Below, one piece after another: positions 1-4,970 of a stretch of 7,363 nt of DNA. A model generated the notes under the pieces. That model did not search any database. It was not told the origin of the DNA and was given only the letters and a program-made list of their open reading frames with translations. The translations under genes were made by a program, and so were the position numbers. The stretch is from an uncultured bacterium. Its GTDB lineage: Bacteria > Planctomycetota > UBA1135 > GCA-002686595. Position 1 is the first letter of the stretch; every line of letters starts with the position of its first letter. The stretch covers positions 1 to 7,363 of the forward strand of contig CADEGS010000223.1 of assembly GCA_902826945.1 (NCBI GenBank), in the 5' to 3' direction.

Positions 1-2
1 TC

Positions 3-410
3 GGCATCACGGCCTTCAACACGTTCGTGCTGATCACGAGCTCGTGGATGATGGTGAAGTCGCTCTTCGCCGCCCAGAAGGGCGACAAGAAGGGCATCGT
101 GTTCTGGCTCGGCCTGACGATCCTCGGCGGATCGTGCTTCGTCGGGATCCAGGTCTACGAGTACCTGCACCTGATCCACGAGGGCTGGCTGCCGAAGAGC
201 GACGTCTTCTTCTCGACCTTCTACATCACGACCGGCTTCCACGGCATGCACGTCGTCGTGGGGGTGATCTGGCTGATCTGCGCCTGGTTCAAGGCGCTGC
301 GCGGCGGCTACCACCCGCGCAACTACCTCGGGCTCGAGCTGGCCGGCCTGTACTGGCACTTCGTCGACCTGGTCTGGGTCCTGCTCTTCACGATCATCTA
401 CCTCTTCTGA
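3..410 (+). CDS. Cytochrome c oxidase subunit III, C-terminal part (5' end outside window)
   Basis: This is the C-terminal 135 residues of a haem-copper oxidase subunit III, an integral membrane subunit that binds and stabilises the catalytic subunit I. The frame is open from base 3, so the true start lies upstream; the GTG at 27 is internal. Visible family signatures are QVYEYLHL with its membrane glutamate, GFHGMHVVVGVIWL, and the closing YWHFVDLVWVLLFTIIYLF. Four or so hydrophobic helices can be seen (around codons 6-17, 33-49, 75-98 and 115-135). The gene ends in TGA 8 bases before the subunit IV start, which fits an operon. Codon use matches the neighbours. The family call is secure; the oxidase subtype (aa3 or caa3) cannot be settled without the upstream subunits. 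Confidence 0.95.
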   Translation, partial: GITAFNTFVLITSSWMMVKSLFAAQKGDKKGIVFWLGLTILGGSCFVGIQVYEYLHLIHEGWLPKSDVFFSTFYITTGFHGMHVVVGVIWLICAWFKALRGGYHPRNYLGLELAGLYWHFVDLVWVLLFTIIYLF

Positions 411-418
411 GCAGCCGC

Positions 419-823
419 ATGTCCGCCGACAAGCACTTCGACGCGAACCGGGTCTTCGTGTTCCTGTTCGCCCTGACGATGGCCGAGGTCCTCTGGGGCT
501 ACGCGTTCGGCCAGTGGTTCCCCGCCGGGAAGCTGGTCCTGTGGGGCGGCTTGCTGTTCTTCGCCTTCTACAAGGCCTGGCTGATCGCCGTGTACTTCAT
601 GCACCTCAAGTTCGAGGGCTGGGTGGTGAAGAGCCTGCTCGCGCCGACGCCGTTCCTCGTGATGGTGATCTTCGGGTACGTGATGCCCGACGTGGCGAAC
701 AAGGAGGGCAACCTGATCCACCCCATCGGCTACGCCTACGACCCCGAGCACGGCGGCGTCGTCGACCTGCACGAGCAGGAGCGGCTCGCCGCGGAGGAGC
801 CCCACGAGGCGCAGCACGAGTAG
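419..823 (+). CDS. Prokaryotic-type cytochrome c oxidase subunit IV
   Basis: A 134-residue small membrane subunit of the haem-copper oxidase, of the prokaryotic COX4 (PF03626-like) type. It packs against the core subunits and is thought to aid stability rather than catalysis. Three hydrophobic segments are visible at about residues 12-31, 37-60 and 72-90. The family signature is the lysine after helix-forming FFAFYK followed by AVYFMHLKFEG. The tail from about residue 92 is hydrophilic and rich in His and Glu (ends EEPHEAQHE), on the outer or inner face. The ATG at 419 was chosen because it follows the subunit III stop by 8 bases and gives the usual N-terminus; there is only a weak GAG upstream. 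The 3' end probably overlaps the start of the SCO gene by 20 bases. Confidence 0.9.
   Translation: MSADKHFDANRVFVFLFALTMAEVLWGYAFGQWFPAGKLVLWGGLLFFAFYKAWLIAVYFMHLKFEGWVVKSLLAPTPFLVMVIFGYVMPDVANKEGNLIHPIGYAYDPEHGGVVDLHEQERLAAEEPHEAQHE
793..799 (+). promoter_or_regulatory. Strong Shine-Dalgarno (GGAGGAG) supporting the ACG 804 start of the SCO gene
   Basis: GGAGGAG sits inside the end of the subunit IV gene and is placed 4 to 6 bases before ACG 804. It is the only good ribosome-binding site before the SCO signal-peptide region, and so it decides the start. It also encodes Glu-Glu of subunit IV, so chance is possible. Confidence 0.5.
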
Positions 824-1475
824 CGCGCGGCGCCTCGTCCTGGCCTGCCTGGGCGCGCTGGCGGCCGGCTGCGGCCGCGGTCCGGTGGCCGAGGTGCGGG
901 CCGGCGGACCGTCGGTCGCGGCGGCGGCCGACGACCCGATCGCGTTCGGCTCGCTGCCCGACTTCGCGCTGCGCTCCCAGACCGGCGCGACGGTCACGCG
1001 CGACGACCTGCTCGGCCGTCCGCTCGTGATGGCGGCGGTGTTCTCGACCTGCACCGGGCCCTGCCCGCGCATCGCCGCGGAGATGGGCCGGCTCCAGGAC
1101 GCGCTGGAGGGGACCGACGCGCTGCTCGTGTCGGTCTCGGTCGACCCCGGGCACGACACGCCCGAGGTGCTGGCCGAGCACGCGGCGGCGCTCGGCGCCC
1201 GGCCCGGCCGCTGGCTCTTCCTGACCGGGGCGGAGGACGCGGTGCACGCGCTCGTGCGCGAGGGGCTGTGGCTCGGCGTGCAGCGCGCCGACGACATGGC
1301 CCCCTTCGGCCGTCAGGTGACGCACGGCACGAAGCTCGTCGCCGTCGATCGCCAGGGGCGGCTGCGCGGGTGGTACGAGAGCCAGGAGGACGCGGGCGTC
1401 GCGCGGCTCCTGGAGCGCGTGCGCTTCCTGGCCCGCGAGCCCGCTCCCGCCGCGGACGGCGCCGCACCGCGATGA
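804..1475 (+). CDS. SCO1/SenC-type copper and thiol-redox lipoprotein (probable ACG start)
   Basis: SCO proteins are membrane-anchored thioredoxin-fold proteins that deliver copper to, or reduce, the CuA site of oxidase subunit II. Seen here are the Cys pair in STCTGPCP (CxxxCP, C83 and C87 counting from the ACG) and the distal copper-ligand histidine in VTHGTKLVAVD (H174), all as the family requires. Upstream of the first standard start (GTG 885) the same frame encodes RRLVLACLGALAAGC, a charged n-region, hydrophobic core and lipobox ending at C23. No ATG, GTG or TTG lies between the in-frame stop at 714 and 885. The best start is ACG 804, six bases after GGAGG (793-797), giving 223 residues. 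CTG 840 is a weaker option and would lose the arginines. An automated call would begin at 885 and miss the signal peptide. The stop overlaps the next ATG (ATGA). Confidence 0.88.
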   Translation, partial: TRRSTSSARRLVLACLGALAAGCGRGPVAEVRAGGPSVAAAADDPIAFGSLPDFALRSQTGATVTRDDLLGRPLVMAAVFSTCTGPCPRIAAEMGRLQDALEGTDALLVSVSVDPGHDTPEVLAEHAAALGARPGRWLFLTGAEDAVHALVREGLWLGVQRADDMAPFGRQVTHGTKLVAVDRQGRLRGWYESQEDAGVARLLERVRFLAREPAPAADGAAPR

Positions 1476-1924
1476 GCGGGCGGGACTTGCCGCTCCTCAA
1501 CGCCTGCCTCAACGCGACCGCCGCCGTGCTCCTCGTCGCGGGGCTGGTCGCGATCCGCGCCGGCCGGCGCGAAGGGCACCGGCGCATCATGCTCGCCGCG
1601 ACGCTGGTCAGCGCCCTCTTCCTGGCCTCGTACCTCGTCTACCACTTCGCCGTGCAGGCCGGCCAGCCGACGCCCTTCCGCCGCGGCGGGGCGGTGCGGA
1701 CGGCCTACTACGCGATGCTCGCCTCCCACGTCGTGCTGGCGATGGTGGACCTGCCGCTGATCCTGCGCACGCTGTGGCTGGCCTGGCGCGAGGACTGGGC
1801 GCGCCACCGGCGGCTGGCGCGCTGGACCTGGCCGATCTGGTTCTACGTCTCGGTCACCGGCGTGCTGGTCTACCTCGCGCTGTACCATTGGAACGCGCCC
1901 GCGCCGGGCGCCTCCGCGCCATGA
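1472..1924 (+). CDS. DUF420 membrane protein, CtaM/YozB-like oxidase assembly factor
   Basis: A 150-residue four-helix membrane protein of the DUF420 family. The Bacillus subtilis relative CtaM (YozB) is needed for caa3 oxidase activity, so a role in oxidase maturation is inferred. Family features seen: LPLLNACLNATAAVLL at the N-terminus, the IRAGRREGHRRIM loop, SALFLASYLVYH, and the closing VLVYLALYHW. Helices lie at about residues 8-29, 40-58, 78-100 and 118-139. Histidines H36, H58, H86 and H139 are at or near helix ends and could bind copper or haem; that is inference. The ATG at 1472 overlaps the SCO stop (ATGA) and gives the normal N-terminus. The stop in turn overlaps the next ATG (ATGA at 1921), so three genes are translationally coupled. 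Confidence 0.88.
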   Translation: MSGRDLPLLNACLNATAAVLLVAGLVAIRAGRREGHRRIMLAATLVSALFLASYLVYHFAVQAGQPTPFRRGGAVRTAYYAMLASHVVLAMVDLPLILRTLWLAWREDWARHRRLARWTWPIWFYVSVTGVLVYLALYHWNAPAPGASAP

Positions 1925-2193
1925 GCCTCCAGCCGCTGCGCCGCCTCGCGTTCCGCCTGGGCGGCGTCCTCGCCGCGCTCGCGCTCGCCGCGCCGGGCGC
2001 CTGGGGCTGAGAGGGCTGCAAGGGGGCGGTCGCCTCCGGACAGCGCGGGCTGGCCCTCGGCTTCAACCGCAGCATCTACTTCATGCTGGCGGTCGTGGGG
2101 GGGCTCATCGCCTCGTTCGCGTTCCTGATCTGGAACTCCTACCGCACCGCGCGGCTGCGGGCCGAGCGCGCGGCCGCGGGCGAGGAGCGCTAG
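1921..2193 (+). CDS. Candidate selenoprotein: signal peptide, UxxC motif, one membrane helix (in-frame TGA at 2008-2010)
   Basis: I know of no named family for this gene. With TGA 2008-2010 read as selenocysteine it encodes 90 residues and ends at TAG 2191. Residues 1-29 form a signal peptide with arginines and a Leu/Ala core ending GAWG. U30-E-G-C33-K follows, a UxxC redox motif, then a short soluble stretch, GFNRSIY (47-53), a helix at about 51-71, and a basic/acidic tail. All 29 codons before the TGA and 59 of 60 after it end in G or C, so both halves look coding in one frame. A hairpin resembling a bacterial SECIS begins just after the TGA. From memory, oxidase operons of related bacteria carry similar small proteins with CxxCK in this place; that was not checked. 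Alternatives are a TGC-to-TGA mutation or a sequencing error, leaving a 29-codon stub. The start overlaps the DUF420 stop (ATGA). A role in thiol or copper handling for oxidase assembly is inferred from context. Confidence 0.68.
2008..2010 (+). other. In-frame TGA, candidate selenocysteine codon (residue 30)
   Basis: This TGA lies in the frame opened by ATG 1921 and is followed by GAG GGC TGC, so a Sec here would form UxxC with C33. It falls immediately after the predicted signal peptide. A cysteine is the natural counterpart at this position, and one base change (TGC to TGA) would convert it. Confidence 0.6.
2015..2044 (+). promoter_or_regulatory. SECIS-like hairpin after the TGA codon
   Basis: The RNA can fold as a lower stem GCUG (2015-2018) with CAGC (2041-2044), a 3x3 internal loop (CAA/GGA), and an upper stem GGGGGC (2022-2027) with GCCUCC (2032-2037, one G-U pair). 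It is capped by the tetraloop GGUC (2028-2031). Seventeen bases separate the TGA from the loop. The E. coli fdhF SECIS has a GGUC apical loop 18 bases after its UGA, where the G and U contact SelB. The bulged U of the E. coli upper stem is absent here. GC-rich DNA makes hairpins easily, so the stem alone is weak evidence; the loop sequence together with the spacing is what persuades. Confidence 0.55.
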
Positions 2194-2206
2194 CCCGAGA
2201 AAGAGG

Positions 2207-2223
2207 CGGTCGGCGCGCGACCG
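2207..2223 (+). terminator. Possible hairpin between the oxidase operon and the next gene
   Basis: CGGTCG (2207-2212) pairs perfectly with CGACCG (2218-2223) around a GCGCG loop, 13 bases after the candidate selenoprotein's TAG. There is no T-tract, so it is at best a weak or Rho-aided end of the oxidase operon, or a chance GC-rich palindrome. Confidence 0.25.
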
Positions 2224-2250
2224 GCGCGCGAGCCGCGCGTCCTCTGGACG

Positions 2251-3168
2251 ATGGTCGCTCGCGAGCTCGCCTTGACGCTCGCGCTCGCCGCCTGCGCGGA
2301 GGGGCGCGTCCCGGACGAGCGCGTCTGGGCGGCGGACGCCCTGACGCAGGAGCTGGTCGCGATCGAGGAGGGGCTCGTGGTGCGGGCGTCCCTGCGGCTC
2401 GACGCGCCCGCGCGGATGGCCACGGGCGTGCGCCTGTTCGCGCTCGTCCTGGACGGAGCGAGCGTCGAGGCGCGCGACCTGCGCAGCGGCCGGGTGCTGG
2501 CGCGTCGGGCGCTGGGGGAGCCCGCGCACGCGCTCGCCCCGCTCGAGGACGGGGCGGCGCTCCTGCTCGGGCGCGGCGCGGCGGCGCGCGTCTTGCTGCT
2601 CGACCCGGCGCTCGCGCTGCGCGAGGAGGTGCCCGCTCCCGGAGCCTGCGCCCTGGCGGCGGGCGGCGCCTCGCTCTTCGTCGGCGGGGAGGACGGCGCG
2701 CTCGTCGCTTCCCGCGGCCGACCGCTGGCGGTGGCGCACGCGGCCCAGAGCCTGGGCGGCGTGCGCGCGCTCGTCGCGGCGGAGAAGGGCTCGCTCGTGT
2801 GGGTCGTCGGCGCGGGCGGCCGGGTCGCGCTGCGCACCGGCGCGCTCGAGCTCCTGTGGGAGCGCGGGCTCGAGTCGCCGGTCGCGCGCGTCGTGCCGCT
2901 GGAGGGCGGCGGGGCCTGGTGCGTGCTCGCGGACGGGCTCGGCGCCGCGCGCCTCGACGCACGCGGTGCGCTCGCGGCGCGCGCGGCACCGCTCGCCTGC
3001 CTGCGGGTCGCCGACGCCCTGGCGCGGGCGGACGGCGGCTTGCTCGTGGCCTCGACCGGAGCGCTCTTCGACCTCGACGGTCGCGGCGCCCTGGTGCGCA
3101 CGCAGGGCGGCTTCGGCGCGCTCGTCGGGCTGGCCGCGGCCGGGCGGCGCGCGCGCGCGCCTCCCTAG
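2251..3168 (+). CDS. Predicted lipoprotein with beta-propeller-like repeats, function unknown
   Basis: A 305-residue protein not recognised as a named family. The N-terminus is a short lipoprotein signal peptide with the lipobox LAAC (C15), so the mature protein is probably anchored to a membrane. The rest is a series of short strand-turn units with Asp/Gly turns, for example RDLRSGRVLARR, RTGALELLWERG, RLDARGALAAR and FDLDGRGALVR. These resemble the blades of YVTN/PQQ/WD-like propellers, roughly five to six of them. No enzyme motif was seen. ATG 2251 is the first standard start after the in-frame TAG at 2191 and gives a normal signal peptide, though without a clear Shine-Dalgarno. It lies 57 bases after the oxidase-assembly operon and could be co-transcribed. 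The last codons follow a (GC)7 run, and the stop overlaps the convergent Nudix gene stop. The propeller fold is inference from repeat spacing. Confidence 0.75.
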   Translation: MVARELALTLALAACAEGRVPDERVWAADALTQELVAIEEGLVVRASLRLDAPARMATGVRLFALVLDGASVEARDLRSGRVLARRALGEPAHALAPLEDGAALLLGRGAAARVLLLDPALALREEVPAPGACALAAGGASLFVGGEDGALVASRGRPLAVAHAAQSLGGVRALVAAEKGSLVWVVGAGGRVALRTGALELLWERGLESPVARVVPLEGGGAWCVLADGLGAARLDARGALAARAAPLACLRVADALARADGGLLVASTGALFDLDGRGALVRTQGGFGALVGLAAAGRRARAPP

Positions 3169-3704
3169 GGCCGGCCGGCCTCGCCGCGCAGGACGAGCAG
3201 CGCGGCGAGCAGCGTCTTCGCGTCGCGCGCGTCGCGCAGCACGTCCTCGGGCGGCAGGCGCACGAGCTCCAGCTCCTCGTCGTCGTCGGGGGGCCGCGCG
3301 TGCGCGAGCGCCTCCAGGCCCGTCGCCAGGAACAGGTCCAGGCGCTCCGAGCAGAAGCCGGGCGCGGGGAAGAAGGAGCGCAGCAGGCGCCACGTGCGCG
3401 CCCGGTGTCCCGTCTCCTCCTCGAGCTCGCGGCGCGCCGCGGCCAGCGGCTCCTCGCCCGCCTCGAGGCGGCCGGCGGGGATCTCGAGCAGCCACGAGCC
3501 CGTGGCGTGACGGTACTGGCGCACCAGCAGCAGACGCCCGTCGTCCTCCACGGCCGCGACGCACGCCGCGCCCGGGTGATCGACGACGACGAGATCCTGC
3601 GCGCGGCCGGAGGGGAGCAGCAAGCGCTCCTCGACCAGGTCGAAGATGCGTCCGCCGTAGAGCGTGCGCGAGCCCAGGACGCGGATCGCGGGGTGGCGCT
3701 CCAT
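3165..3704 (-). CDS. Nudix hydrolase, ADP-ribose pyrophosphatase (NudF)-like
   Basis: Nudix enzymes hydrolyse nucleoside diphosphates linked to another moiety; this type usually splits ADP-ribose to AMP and ribose 5-phosphate in the cytoplasm. A complete Nudix box is visible: G78, E84, then R92-E-L-E-E-E-T-G99-H, matching GX5EX7REUXEEXGU except for His at the last position. Upstream is LLLVRQYRHATG with LLEIPAG. Downstream is FFPAPGFCSERLDLFLA, the loop typical of ADP-ribose pyrophosphatases, and a C-terminal part ending in a helix. Length (179 residues) is normal for the family. ATG at 3704 is preceded by an in-frame GTG at 3707, so either may start; neither has a strong Shine-Dalgarno. It follows the coiled-coil gene by about 20 bases and is probably co-transcribed with it. 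Substrate is inferred from subfamily features only. Confidence 0.9.
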   Translation of the reverse strand: MERHPAIRVLGSRTLYGGRIFDLVEERLLLPSGRAQDLVVVDHPGAACVAAVEDDGRLLLVRQYRHATGSWLLEIPAGRLEAGEEPLAAARRELEEETGHRARTWRLLRSFFPAPGFCSERLDLFLATGLEALAHARPPDDDEELELVRLPPEDVLRDARDAKTLLAALLVLRGEAGRP

Positions 3705-3723
3705 CACGGCCGGCGCGTCCGCG

Positions 3724-4062
3724 CTACGGCTCTTCCTCGACCTCGGCCGTCTCGCGCGCGTCGGCGTCGCCCAGCTCGGAGCGCAGGATGCGCTCGAGGC
3801 TGGCGGAGAACGCGGTCGAGGAGTTCGCGATGTCGGGGCGGCGCGCGTCCATCGCCATCTGGGCGAAGCTGCGCAGGCGCTTCTGGATCTTCGGGATCTC
3901 GCGCAGGAGCGGGTCGTCGCGGCGGTCGCGCTGGGTCTTGCGCGCCTTGAGGTCGGCGATGCGGCGCTCGAGGTCGGCGATGCGCTGGTCTTCGGTCCGC
4001 CGCTGCTTCTTCGTTTCCTCGTCTCGAGCCTTCGGAGTCACGGATTCCTCCAGACGGTCCAT
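3724..4062 (-). CDS. Small charged coiled-coil protein, function unknown
   Basis: A 112-residue hydrophilic, mostly helical protein that I do not recognise. Residues about 16-45 are highly charged and contain two successive RIADL heptads (27-31 and 34-38), with I28, L31, I35 and L38 in coiled-coil positions. A second amphipathic helix covers about 52-72. The tail (about 96-112) is acidic. There is no signal peptide, membrane segment or catalytic motif. The start is well supported: ATG at 4062 follows GGAGG with about 7 bases of spacing. A TTGAGC-N17-TAGATT promoter candidate lies about 110 bases upstream. It is first in a minus-strand unit with the Nudix gene. A structural or scaffolding role is possible, but nothing in the sequence shows it. 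Confidence 0.8.
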   Translation of the reverse strand: MDRLEESVTPKARDEETKKQRRTEDQRIADLERRIADLKARKTQRDRRDDPLLREIPKIQKRLRSFAQMAMDARRPDIANSSTAFSASLERILRSELGDADARETAEVEEEP

Positions 4063-4069
4063 GCGCGGT

Positions 4070-4074
4070 CCTCC
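4070..4074 (-). promoter_or_regulatory. Shine-Dalgarno GGAGG for the coiled-coil gene
   Basis: On the minus strand GGGAGGA ends about 7 bases before ATG 4062. This is one of the few strong ribosome-binding sites in the window and fixes the start of the coiled-coil gene. Confidence 0.7.
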
Positions 4075-4170
4075 CGCTCGGCAGGCGGGATTCGATTCGC
4101 GCGTCCGGGATCTCCGCCTTCGTCGCGCAGAGGGATTCCGCGGCGAGGGAGATTCCGTTCGATGGGCTCG

Positions 4171-4199
4171 AATCTATCCCTCGGGGCGCGATCGCTCAA
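4171..4199 (-). promoter_or_regulatory. Sigma-70-like promoter for the coiled-coil/Nudix unit
   Basis: On the minus strand, TTGAGC (4199-4194; four of six to TTGACA) and TAGATT (4176-4171; four of six to TATAAT) are separated by exactly 17 bases. Transcription would start near 4164, leaving a leader of about 100 bases before ATG 4062. The stretch is less GC-rich than the flanking genes, as promoters often are. Confidence 0.45.
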
Positions 4200-4295
4200 G
4201 TTCAGGATCGGTGAGGACGGCCCGTCGAATCCGGCCGGAGCCCTCTCCGCTCCGCCCGCGGCGGGCCCTGCGTGGCCGGTTCGGCCGGGAGGCGC

Positions 4296-4301
4296 TAGAA
4301 T
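4296..4301 (+). promoter_or_regulatory. -10-like box TAGAAT for the hpt unit
   Basis: TAGAAT (five of six to TATAAT) stands alone in GC-rich DNA about 100 bases before the hpt start. The expected -35 region (around 4273-4278, TGGCCG) is poor, so the promoter would need an activator or a different sigma factor. It is the best plus-strand candidate in the region. Confidence 0.35.
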
Positions 4302-4400
4302 CTCGCCCCCCGCGGGTGCGCGACCCCGCCGCGACGACCGTCCCCCGAGCGCCGCCCTCCGGCCCGGCGCCCGGAACCGGTCCCGACCGATCTCTCGCCG

Positions 4401-4970
4401 ATGAAGCCCCCGGAAGAACTCGATCGCGTCCTCTTCAGCGAGGAGGACATTCGAGCGGGGCTGGAGCGGCTCGCCGGACGGATCAGCCTGTGCTACGGCG
4501 CCGATCCCTTCACGGTCGTCTCGGTGCTCAAGGGCTCGTGCGTCTTCGTGGCCGACCTGATCCGGCGCATTCCCGGACCGCTCGAGCTGGCCTTCGCCGC
4601 GGCGCGCAGCTACGCGAACGGGGTCGAGCCCGAGCGCCTGCAGGTGCTCTTCTTCCCCGACGAGCGCGAGATCGAGGGCCGCCGCCTGCTCCTGGTCGAC
4701 GACATCCTCGACACCGGGCGCACCCTGGCCGCGCTGCGCGCCGAGCTCCTGGCGCGCGGCGCCGCGGAGGTGCGCTCGTGCGTGTTCCTCGACAAGCCCG
4801 CCCGGCGCGCGGTGCCGTTCGAGCCCGACTTCCACTGCTTCGAGGTCGACGACGTGTTCGTCGTCGGCTACGGGCTCGACCACCGCGGCCGGTACCGCAA
4901 CCTGCCGTACGTCGCGGCGCTGGCCCCGGCCGCGGCGGCTTCCGGAGCATCCGGGGAGCGTCGGGCGTGA
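4401..4970 (+). CDS. hpt: Hypoxanthine phosphoribosyltransferase
   Basis: This purine-salvage enzyme joins hypoxanthine (often also guanine) to PRPP, giving IMP (GMP) and pyrophosphate in the cytoplasm. The 189-residue protein has the full set of motifs: VLKGS (42-46), the pyrophosphate-binding loop; SY (70-71), the flexible-loop pair; LLVDDILDTGRTL (97-109), the PRPP-binding signature; K132 in LDKPARR, which contacts the purine; and VVGYGLD (154-160) with YRNLPYVAAL. Length fits the family. ATG 4401 gives the normal N-terminus, although no Shine-Dalgarno is visible. The C-terminal tail past residue 176 is Ala/Gly-rich and unconserved. The stop overlaps the GTG of the pseudouridine synthase gene (GTGA at 4967). 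Substrate preference between hypoxanthine and guanine cannot be read from the sequence. Confidence 0.95.
   Translation: MKPPEELDRVLFSEEDIRAGLERLAGRISLCYGADPFTVVSVLKGSCVFVADLIRRIPGPLELAFAAARSYANGVEPERLQVLFFPDEREIEGRRLLLVDDILDTGRTLAALRAELLARGAAEVRSCVFLDKPARRAVPFEPDFHCFEVDDVFVVGYGLDHRGRYRNLPYVAALAPAAAASGASGERRA

Larger units (their letters stand above)
4063..4400. other. Divergent intergenic region (338 bases)
   Basis: No gene of its own is supported; open frames crossing it are shadows. It separates the minus-strand coiled-coil/Nudix unit from the plus-strand hpt-rluA-truD unit and holds the promoter candidates listed. Between 4131 and 4157 the element AGGGATTCCG recurs as AGGGAGATTCCG 15 bases later (4131-4140 and 4146-4157). 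This could be an operator, although two copies may be chance. The half nearest hpt (about 4302-4400) is C-rich leader without a clear riboswitch or attenuator. Confidence 0.6.

Noticed and set aside
885..887. GTG 885 as the start of the SCO gene
   Set aside because: It would discard an in-frame lipoprotein signal peptide with lipobox just upstream and has no Shine-Dalgarno; SCO proteins need a membrane anchor.
2207..2223. Hairpin as a confident Rho-independent terminator
   Set aside because: No T-tract follows, and short perfect GC stems are frequent at this base composition; kept only as a weak feature.
2191..2250. Readthrough of TAG 2191 into the lipoprotein gene, which is in the same frame
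   Set aside because: The linking codons show no family features, and the lipoprotein has its own signal peptide from ATG 2251; sharing a frame is a one-in-three chance.
1870..3564. Long minus-strand open frame (564 codons) opposite the DUF420, selenoprotein candidate and lipoprotein genes
   Set aside because: It lies antisense to well-supported genes, is low-complexity Arg/Ala/Gly-rich, shows no domain, and is what very GC-rich DNA produces by chance.
2966..4966. Upstream extension of the RluA-family frame on the plus strand
   Set aside because: It runs through the lipoprotein, Nudix and hpt loci in the wrong frame; GTG 4967 already gives a full S4 domain and the GTGA overlap.
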